DNA from: Dehalococcoidia bacterium UBA6495
GTDB lineage: Bacteria > Chloroflexota > Dehalococcoidia > Lucifugimonadales > UBA826
Assembly (NCBI GenBank): GCA_002435305.1
Contig: DJMH01000082.1
Span: 1-12,659, forward strand
Reading direction: 5' to 3'
DNA: 12,659 bases
The translations under genes were made by a program, and so were the position numbers. This document shows, piece after piece, positions 7,347 to 12,659 of this stretch. The notes beneath the pieces were generated by a model that was not told the origin of the DNA, searched no databases, and saw only the letters and a program-made list of their open reading frames with translations. The first letter of the stretch is position 1. Each line of letters starts with the position of its first letter.

Positions 7347-9044
7347 ATGAAATTATCCCGATTATTCGTTAGGACATTAAGAGATGGTCCTAGTGACACT
7401 GAATTAATAAGCCACAAGTTATTGCTGCAAGCCGGAATGGTGCACCAAGTTTCTTCTGGTGTATACAGCTATTTGCCACTCGCATGGAGATCGTTACGTA
7501 AAATAGAACAGATCATCAGAGAAGAAATGGATAATTCAGGAGCTCAAGAGGTAAAACTAGGGTTATTACAGCCAAGAGAGATTTGGCAAAAGTCCGGAAG
7601 GGACGAAATTTACGGACCGGATATGATCAGACTTCAAGACCGCAGAGGAAGGCAACTAGTCTTGCCTCCAACCAATGAAGAGTTAATGACCGAAACAGTA
7701 AAAAGTGTCATCCAAAGCTACAGAGATCTTCCATTTAATTTGTACCACATCCAAACAAAATTTAGGGATGAACCTAGACCCAGAGGCGGCCTGATAAGAG
7801 TTAGAGAGTTTGACATGATGGACGCATACAGTTTTGACATGGATACGGAAGGTTTAGACCTGAGTTATGACTTAATGATTAATGCATATGTCAACATTTT
7901 CAAGCGCTGTGGAATTGAAACCGTAATAGTGGAAGCGGACAGCGGTGCAATCGGGGGCAAAGATTCTAAAGAATTTATTCTTCTATCGGATTCAGGTGAG
8001 GACACCATAGTAATGTGTGACTACTGCTCCTATGCGGCCAACGGAGAAAAATCAGAATTCACCAAGCTATCTGTTCGCTCTGAACCCCTAATCAGCCAAA
8101 AAGAAGTGCCTACTCCCGGGGTAAAAACCATACCCCAACTTTGCGAATATCTCTCAGTGAGCCCAGAAAAAACTCTCAAGTCAGTTTTCTATAAATCGGG
8201 CCGAGAATTTGTTATAGCGGTGATTCGTGGTGATTTGGAAATTAACGAAGTAAAGTTGAAAAACAGTATTGGTGGAGGTGATTTAAGATTGGCCACAAGA
8301 GAAGAAGTTGCCGAACAAGGATTAATATCAGGTTCTGCTTCTCCGGTAGGAGTGGAAGGAATTAAGGTGATTGCAGATGACTCTATCAACTTAGGCAACA
8401 ATTTTTTGGCAGGTGCGAATAAAGAAGGATACCACTTATCAGGCATAAATCACCCAAGAGATTTCCAGGCCGAAATACTAACCGATATTGCCTTAGTAGA
8501 AGATGGGTTTCGATGCCCGAATTGTGCCGGAACCTTGCATACAAGGCGAGGGATCGAAATTGGACACGTGTTTAAATTAGGTACGCGGTATTCCGAGTCA
8601 ATGGAGGCCATGTTCCCAGACCAAGAAGGAAATCTACAACCCATAGTCATGGGATGTTATGGAATTGGGGTCGGACGTATTCTCGCTGGGGCAATTGAAC
8701 AACATGCTGATGATAGAGGAATAATATTCCCTAAAGCTATTTCCCCATACGAAGTGATACTTACATCTCTAAACACTGATAATATCGAGGTCATGGAGGC
8801 TTCGGAGAAAATGTACGCCGAAATGTCACAAGCAGGTATTGAGGTGCTTTGGGACAACAGGCAAGAATCAGCTGGAGTCAAATTCAATGATGCGGACCTA
8901 TTAGGCATGCCGTTGAGAGTGGTTGTAAGTAGCCGAAACATGGAAAACAATGTAGTCGAAATTAAAATCCGAAATGAACAGCAGGGATACACTATCCCAA
9001 TTCAAAATTGCAATGAAGAAGTGGCCAGACTGCTGGAAAAGTAA
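7347..9044 (+). CDS. proS: Prolyl-tRNA synthetase, bacterial type with editing insertion domain
   Basis: Class II aminoacyl-tRNA synthetase charging tRNA-Pro. Motif 1 region is around GVYSYLPLAWRSLRKIEQII (38-57), the ATP-binding motif 2 contains LPPTNEE (106-112) and TKFRDEPRPRGGLIRVREF (137-155), and motif 3 is GCYGIGVGRILAGAIEQHA towards the C-terminus. Between motifs 2 and 3 lies the INS editing domain (about 225-400) with TLKSVFYK and VIRGDLEINEVKLKN, which in this family removes alanine from tRNA-Pro. Two Cys pairs, CDYC (224-227) and CPNC before RGIEIGHVFKLG, are typical of the bacterial form. The anticodon-binding domain forms the C-terminus. The length of 565 residues is normal. The ATG is preceded by AGAAGG at 7331-7336 (10 nt spacing) and lies 25 bp after ispG. 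Confidence 0.97.
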   Translation: MKLSRLFVRTLRDGPSDTELISHKLLLQAGMVHQVSSGVYSYLPLAWRSLRKIEQIIREEMDNSGAQEVKLGLLQPREIWQKSGRDEIYGPDMIRLQDRRGRQLVLPPTNEELMTETVKSVIQSYRDLPFNLYHIQTKFRDEPRPRGGLIRVREFDMMDAYSFDMDTEGLDLSYDLMINAYVNIFKRCGIETVIVEADSGAIGGKDSKEFILLSDSGEDTIVMCDYCSYAANGEKSEFTKLSVRSEPLISQKEVPTPGVKTIPQLCEYLSVSPEKTLKSVFYKSGREFVIAVIRGDLEINEVKLKNSIGGGDLRLATREEVAEQGLISGSASPVGVEGIKVIADDSINLGNNFLAGANKEGYHLSGINHPRDFQAEILTDIALVEDGFRCPNCAGTLHTRRGIEIGHVFKLGTRYSESMEAMFPDQEGNLQPIVMGCYGIGVGRILAGAIEQHADDRGIIFPKAISPYEVILTSLNTDNIEVMEASEKMYAEMSQAGIEVLWDNRQESAGVKFNDADLLGMPLRVVVSSRNMENNVVEIKIRNEQQGYTIPIQNCNEEVARLLEK

Positions 9045-9055
9045 ACGGATCTAAA

Positions 9056-9868
9056 ATGGCGCCTTGGCCTAACAACATAGTTTGCCCGATAGTAATAAGT
9101 TTTGATCTCGACGGCATCAGTGGAACCATTAACAGGAATCCGGCGTCCAAAAATCTACCTACTTTAATGTCTATGAGAGAGTATGGTCCTTCAATAGCAA
9201 CACCCAGAATTCTAGATCTATTGGATTCCCACAAAATAAAGTCTTCCTTTTTCATACCAGGTTTCATAGCCGAAACACATCCAGAATTGGTATTGGACAT
9301 TCATCGAAGAGGCCATGAGATAGGGAACCACGGTTATATGCATGAACCTCCAGCCACACTGACCTCACAAGAAGAGGAAAACGTACTACAGCAAGGTTCG
9401 GAAATACTAAAAGATATAACAGGGCAGTCTCCTGTAGGGTATAGATCTCCTAGTTGGGAATTGAGTCCAGATTCATTCGAAATATTGAAAAGAAATCACT
9501 TTTTATATGACTCAAGTATGATGGGGAATGACGTTCCCTATCTTATCCATACCAAAAAAGCCCCTATAGTTGAAATCCCTATACACTGGGAGTTAGATGA
9601 TCACCCATTTTTCAATTACAGTCCTTTCCTGAATCAAACTAATGTCATGGCGAGCCCTCAACATGTATATTCAGTATGGTCTGCTGCATTTGAGGGTTTA
9701 TATAAATATAAAAGAACCTTTGTTTTAACTATGCACCCATGGATTATAGGAAGGCCAGGCAGACTAAGCATGTTGGATAAATTGATAACCATGATAAAAA
9801 GTTTTCAAGGAACTTCTTTCATGGCATGTAAAGATCTTGCGGTTCTAAAAGAACACGACTACATGTAG
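9056..9868 (+). CDS. Polysaccharide deacetylase family protein (NodB/CE4-like, PgdA/PuuE-like branch)
   Basis: Probable metal-dependent deacetylase or amidohydrolase of the NodB fold, 270 residues. Visible sites are SFDLDG (15-20), giving a candidate catalytic base Asp17 and metal ligand Asp19, the His-x3-His metal site in GNHGYMHE (His92 and His96), YRSPSWELS (129-137) and a C-terminal MHPWIIGRPGR (226-236) with a likely catalytic His227. FDxDG rather than the FDDG of classical chitin deacetylases, and the ATPRILDLLDSHKIKSSFFIPG segment, fit the branch containing Helicobacter PgdA and the allantoinase PuuE. No signal peptide or membrane segment is seen, so it looks cytoplasmic. The substrate cannot be deduced: peptidoglycan, another acetylated sugar or a small amide are all possible. 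It starts 11 bp after proS with only a weak GGAT upstream and is probably co-transcribed. Confidence 0.85.
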   Translation: MAPWPNNIVCPIVISFDLDGISGTINRNPASKNLPTLMSMREYGPSIATPRILDLLDSHKIKSSFFIPGFIAETHPELVLDIHRRGHEIGNHGYMHEPPATLTSQEEENVLQQGSEILKDITGQSPVGYRSPSWELSPDSFEILKRNHFLYDSSMMGNDVPYLIHTKKAPIVEIPIHWELDDHPFFNYSPFLNQTNVMASPQHVYSVWSAAFEGLYKYKRTFVLTMHPWIIGRPGRLSMLDKLITMIKSFQGTSFMACKDLAVLKEHDYM

Positions 9869-9874
9869 AAGGGT

Positions 9875-9902
9875 TTGAAGAAGGGATAGGCCTGATGATA
9901 AC
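9875..9902 (+). promoter_or_regulatory. Weak sigma-70-like promoter candidate
   Basis: TTGAAG (9875-9880) and GATAAC (9897-9902) are separated by 16 bp and each match the consensus at 4 of 6 bases. Transcription would begin near 9909 and leave a leader of about 70 nt before the LLM gene. Such matches occur often by chance in AT-rich DNA; position in the only large gap is the main support. Confidence 0.2.
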
Positions 9903-9928
9903 ATTTCAAGGTTTAATCCCCACTGTAA

Positions 9929-9951
9929 TTTGCCATAGATATGGTTTGCCA
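9929..9951 (+). repeat. Inverted repeat flanked by a duplicated heptamer (possible operator)
   Basis: CCATA-GA-TATGG (9933-9944) is a perfect 5-bp inverted repeat with a 2-bp spacer. It overlaps the first of two direct copies of TTTGCCA (9929-9935 and 9945-9951) spaced 16 bp apart. It lies about 26-48 bp before the LLM start codon, where a regulator could bind, but it is short and may be chance. Confidence 0.25.
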
Positions 9952-9976
9952 ATTTAACTAGGAGCAAAAAAACCAA

Positions 9977-11140
9977 ATGACCTTGCCAAACCGAATGAAG
10001 TTTGGAATTTTCCTAGCACCTTTCCACTGGCTAGGAGACAACCCAACTCTTGCACTAGAAAGGGATCTAGAGACGATACAGTGGTTGGATCACCTAGGCT
10101 TCGACGAGGCTTGGATAGGTGAGCACCACAGCGCAGGATGGGAGACTATATCTTCTCCTGAGGTTTTTATGGGAATTGCGGCAGAACGAACCAAACACAT
10201 CAAACTAGGCACAGGAGTTGCCAGTTTGCCATATCACCATCCACTAATGCTCACAAATCGTATGGTTCTGTTAGATCACTTGACTCGAGGAAGGGTGATG
10301 CTGGGTGTAGGTCCAGGTGCTTTGGTTTCCGATGCCTATGCACTTGGCATCGAACCATCTCTACAAAGACCTCGTATGGACGAAGCGATAGGCATAATAA
10401 AAAGGCTTCTTACAGAAACAGAGCCGATAACCTACGAGTCTGACTGGTTCACTTTGAGGGAGGCCTTAATACACTTGAGACCCTATACAGAACCACATTT
10501 TCCGATGGCCGTTGCAGCAGCACAATCGCCCTCAGGGATGGTTGCAGCTGGAAAGCATGGTTTGGGAGTACTTTCTGTTAGCGTGGTAAGAGGAGGGAGT
10601 ATAGCATCTAATTTGGGAGACTTCTGGAAAATCGCAGAAGATACAGCGGAAGAATACGGTCAAACTGTAAACAGAAAAGACTGGAGGATCGTCTTACACG
10701 TTCACATGGCCGACACCAAAAAAGAAGCAATGGACCAAGCAAGAGAAAAGTCAGCCGCCTACCAATACGACTATTTCCACCAAACTATGGGAACACCTTT
10801 TGATTACGATGGACCCAAGGACAAAATAATAGACTACATGGTCGATAACGGGGCTTGGTGTGTAGGAACACCAGACGATCTAATAGAAAAAATCAAAGAA
10901 CTAGGTGAGCAGAGCGGAGGATTTGGTGGTTTTATGATTCAGGCCACAGAATGGGGTACTAGAGAACAGGTGAGGCACAGTTATGAATTAATAGCCCGAT
11001 ACGTCATGCCTCATTTCCAAGGCTCACTTGATAATTTGGTGACATCTCAAAAATGGTCTGAAGACCATAGAGACAACTTACAAGCCTTGAAAACTGTATC
11101 TCTCAGCAAAGCAACAGAAAGCTATAAAAACAGAACCTAG
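9977..11140 (+). CDS. LLM-class flavin-dependent oxidoreductase (luciferase-like monooxygenase, limonene-monooxygenase-like)
   Basis: Probable FMN- or FAD-using monooxygenase with the bacterial luciferase TIM-barrel fold, acting with a separate flavin reductase on an unknown organic substrate. Supporting features are the N-terminal MKFGIFLAPFHWLGDNPTLA (7-26), GFDEAWIGEHHSAG (41-54), IKLGTGVASLPYHHPLML (75-92) and LDHLTRGRVMLGVGPGA (99-115), all typical of the family and closest in my memory to limonene 1,2-monooxygenase and alkanal monooxygenase alpha-like proteins. The length of 387 residues is normal. GGAG at 9961-9964 is the likely ribosome binding site for ATG 9977; the Met at residue 7 is an alternative start. 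It is followed after 17 bp by a ThDP enzyme gene, so the two probably form an operon. The substrate, and whether the reaction is oxygenation, desulfonation or Baeyer-Villiger oxidation, cannot be read from the sequence. Confidence 0.9.
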   Translation: MTLPNRMKFGIFLAPFHWLGDNPTLALERDLETIQWLDHLGFDEAWIGEHHSAGWETISSPEVFMGIAAERTKHIKLGTGVASLPYHHPLMLTNRMVLLDHLTRGRVMLGVGPGALVSDAYALGIEPSLQRPRMDEAIGIIKRLLTETEPITYESDWFTLREALIHLRPYTEPHFPMAVAAAQSPSGMVAAGKHGLGVLSVSVVRGGSIASNLGDFWKIAEDTAEEYGQTVNRKDWRIVLHVHMADTKKEAMDQAREKSAAYQYDYFHQTMGTPFDYDGPKDKIIDYMVDNGAWCVGTPDDLIEKIKELGEQSGGFGGFMIQATEWGTREQVRHSYELIARYVMPHFQGSLDNLVTSQKWSEDHRDNLQALKTVSLSKATESYKNRT

Positions 11141-11144
11141 CACT

Positions 11145-11150
11145 AGGAGA
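11145..11150 (+). promoter_or_regulatory. Ribosome binding site of the ThDP enzyme gene
   Basis: AGGAGA ends 7 nt before the ATG at 11158, an optimal arrangement. It supports this start over the Met at residue 4 (11167). Confidence 0.7.
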
Positions 11151-11157
11151 AACATTC

Positions 11158-12659
11158 ATGACAAAAATGACCGGAGGCGAAGCACTCGCCAAATCACTTT
11201 ACCGAGAAGGGGTGAGAGTAATTTTTGGTTTGCCGGGGGTACAGCTTTATCATCTTCTTGATGGGTTGGCAAAAGAACCAGGAATACGGTTTATTAATAC
11301 CAGGCATGAACAAGCTACAACCTATATGGCTGATGGATATTCTCGGGCAGGAGGGGGAATAGGTACGGCATTGGTTGTACCAGGGCCAGGGCTTCAAAAC
11401 GCCAGTGCGGGAATAGGTACAGCATATTCAGCATCATCTCCTATCTTAGTTGTGTCAGGTCAGATTGAAAGAGATCACATAGGCCTTGAAAGAGGCATGC
11501 TCCACGAAATAAAAGGTCAAATTGAAACAATAAAACCCATTACCAAACATCAAAAACTAATACTGGACCCTGCTGAGATACCAGAGGCCGTACATGAAGC
11601 CTTTGAGCAACTGCAAACAGGCAGGCCAAGGCCAGTTCAAATAGAAATACCCCCAGAAACCCTTTCAGATACAACCGATATTGAGTTATTGGAAGCTGGA
11701 AAATATGAGAGACCTGTCGCTAGTAAAGAAAGCGTAAGTCGGGGGATCGATCTTATTTCCAATGCGAAAAATCCTCTTATATGGGCCGGTGGAGGCGTAA
11801 TATCTGGTGAAGCATCAAAAGAACTGACATCTTTAGCGGAATTTTTACAAGCACCTGTTATATCAACCGGTGAAGGTAGAGGAGCTATTTCAGACAGAAG
11901 CCACCTATCGATTGGTAGTTTTAGGTTCAAAAACGACACTTTTTTTGAAAACAGAATCCAAGACTATGACTTGGTTGTGGCAGTCGGAACCAGATTACTA
12001 AACAACCAACAATTGACAGGACAAAAAGTCCTCCAAATTGATATAGACGATGAAGAAATCGGTCGTAATTATGACAACACGGAAGGAATCAATGGAGACG
12101 CCAAAAAGACTCTCAAAGAGATTCTGAAGGGATTGAAAAACGTGATGCCACCTCGTGAAAGTCGAGAGGAAGAGCTCACAAACCTAAAAGCCGAAAGATT
12201 TAATCCTGGCACTGTAATTGAACCGCAAGAATCTTTCACCAAAGTTATACGAAGCGTCATGCCAGATGATGGAATATTCATCTCAGGCATGACTCAAATT
12301 GGATATTACAGTAGAAACAAATTTGAAGTCTATGAACCAAGGACTTACATCACCTCCTCCTATTACGGTAACCTCGGGTATGCTTACCCAACCGCATTAG
12401 GGGCTAAAGTTGCACAACCAGATAAGGCAGTTGTAGCTGTTTGTGGGGACGGTGGATTTATGTTCAATGTCCAAGAGTTAGCCACGGCTGCAAAACACCA
12501 AATCAACGTGGTCGCTGTGGTGTTTAACGATAACGCTTACGGAAATGTAATGAGAGATCAGGTCAACATGTTTGATGGAAGAGAGTATGGGGCTGAGGTT
12601 CATAACCCCGATTTCATGAAACTAGCTGAAGCTTTTGGTGTGAGAGGTGTAAGAGTCGA
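11158..12659 (+). CDS. Thiamine diphosphate-binding enzyme, acetolactate synthase-like (3' truncated by window)
   Basis: The frame stays open from ATG 11158 to the window end (500 codons), so the C-terminus is missing. The N-terminal pyrimidine-binding domain shows VIFGLPGVQLYHLLDGL (21-37) and RHEQATTYMADGYSRAG (49-65), whose Glu51 is the conserved residue that activates ThDP, then VVPGPGLQNASAGIGTAYS. A central domain (about 190-330) includes PLIWAGGGV and VISTGEGRGAI. The C-terminal domain has the ThDP-Mg motif: GDGG at 430-433 and NDNAYGN at 457-463. This is the IlvB-type superfamily (acetolactate synthase, benzoylformate decarboxylase, oxalyl-CoA decarboxylase, glyoxylate carboligase). 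No ilvN or other branched-chain gene is adjacent, so I do not call it ilvB. It follows the LLM oxygenase by 17 bp, suggesting a shared catabolic route. Confidence 0.88.
   Translation, partial: MTKMTGGEALAKSLYREGVRVIFGLPGVQLYHLLDGLAKEPGIRFINTRHEQATTYMADGYSRAGGGIGTALVVPGPGLQNASAGIGTAYSASSPILVVSGQIERDHIGLERGMLHEIKGQIETIKPITKHQKLILDPAEIPEAVHEAFEQLQTGRPRPVQIEIPPETLSDTTDIELLEAGKYERPVASKESVSRGIDLISNAKNPLIWAGGGVISGEASKELTSLAEFLQAPVISTGEGRGAISDRSHLSIGSFRFKNDTFFENRIQDYDLVVAVGTRLLNNQQLTGQKVLQIDIDDEEIGRNYDNTEGINGDAKKTLKEILKGLKNVMPPRESREEELTNLKAERFNPGTVIEPQESFTKVIRSVMPDDGIFISGMTQIGYYSRNKFEVYEPRTYITSSYYGNLGYAYPTALGAKVAQPDKAVVAVCGDGGFMFNVQELATAAKHQINVVAVVFNDNAYGNVMRDQVNMFDGREYGAEVHNPDFMKLAEAFGVRGVRV

Larger units (their letters stand above)
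9869..9976 (+). other. 108-bp intergenic region between the housekeeping block and the LLM gene
   Basis: This is the longest non-coding stretch in the window. It contains no open frame worth calling and no hairpin followed by a T run, so no intrinsic terminator is visible. It holds weak promoter-like hexamers (9875-9902), an inverted repeat (9933-9944), a duplicated TTTGCCA, and GGAG (9961-9964), the likely ribosome binding site of the downstream gene (12 nt before its ATG). It is the best place for a transcription boundary, but that is an inference. Confidence 0.6.

Noticed and set aside
8992..9300. Minus-strand open frame spanning the proS/deacetylase junction
   Set aside because: It overlaps the conserved N-terminus of the deacetylase and the proS end; no ribosome binding site and no recognisable motif.
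9930..9958. Promoter made of TTGCCA (9930-9935) and TTTAAC (9953-9958) with a 17-bp spacer
   Set aside because: The hexamers fit reasonably, but transcription would begin near 9965, downstream of the GGAG ribosome binding site used by the LLM gene.
11194..11397. Minus-strand 67-codon open frame
   Set aside because: Antisense to the conserved N-terminal ThDP domain containing Glu51; a shadow.
11355..11424. Two near-identical 16-bp segments (11355-11370 and 11409-11424, 15/16 matching) in the ThDP gene
   Set aside because: Both encode glycine-rich GIGTA at positions where the family normally has small residues, so chance or convergent codon use explains them; no wider repeat surrounds them.

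Overview
The window is a dense, single-strand (+) bacterial gene cluster with an AT-leaning composition and very short intergenic gaps. The sequence itself does not name the organism. Three things point to Chloroflexota, probably the Dehalococcoidia/SAR202 side: the gene order rpsB-tsf-pyrH-frr-uppS-cdsA-dxr-rseP-ispG-proS, an unusually short EF-Ts, and a following limonene-monooxygenase-like flavin oxidoreductase (a family known to be expanded in SAR202). This placement is an inference from protein resemblance and should be tested by phylogeny.

Region 1 (1-9044) is a housekeeping block. It starts inside the 3' end of rpsB, whose product carries a long acidic, partly duplicated tail. It continues with tsf (EF-Ts), pyrH (UMP kinase), frr (ribosome recycling factor), uppS (undecaprenyl diphosphate synthase), cdsA (CDP-diacylglycerol synthase), dxr (DXP reductoisomerase), rseP (M50 site-2 protease), ispG (HMBPP synthase) and proS (prolyl-tRNA synthetase). 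Genes either overlap (cdsA/dxr by 4 bp) or lie within about 50 bp, and no terminator is visible, so this looks like one transcription unit. It joins translation (S2, EF-Ts, RRF, ProRS), pyrimidine nucleotide supply (PyrH), isoprenoid synthesis by the MEP route (Dxr, IspG), use of isoprenoids for the polyprenyl carrier lipid (UppS), phospholipid synthesis (CdsA) and membrane proteolysis (RseP).

Region 2 (9056-9868) is a polysaccharide-deacetylase (NodB/CE4-like) gene just behind proS. It most resembles the PgdA/PuuE-like branch and has the metal-binding Asp and His-x3-His residues in place.

Region 3 (9869-9976) is the longest gap (108 bp). It has weak promoter-like sequences, a short perfect inverted repeat and a duplicated heptamer, and probably separates the housekeeping block from the next genes.

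Region 4 (9977-12659) is a two-gene accessory unit: a luciferase-like (LLM) flavin-dependent monooxygenase, then, 17 bp later behind a good ribosome binding site, a thiamine-diphosphate enzyme of the acetolactate synthase-like superfamily that runs off the window end. Substrates of both are unknown.

No tRNA, rRNA, CRISPR array, insertion sequence or integrase was seen. Most of the window is conserved core genome. The parts worth a second look are the S2 tail, the EF-Ts deletion, the uncertain starts of rseP and ispG, and the LLM-ThDP pair.
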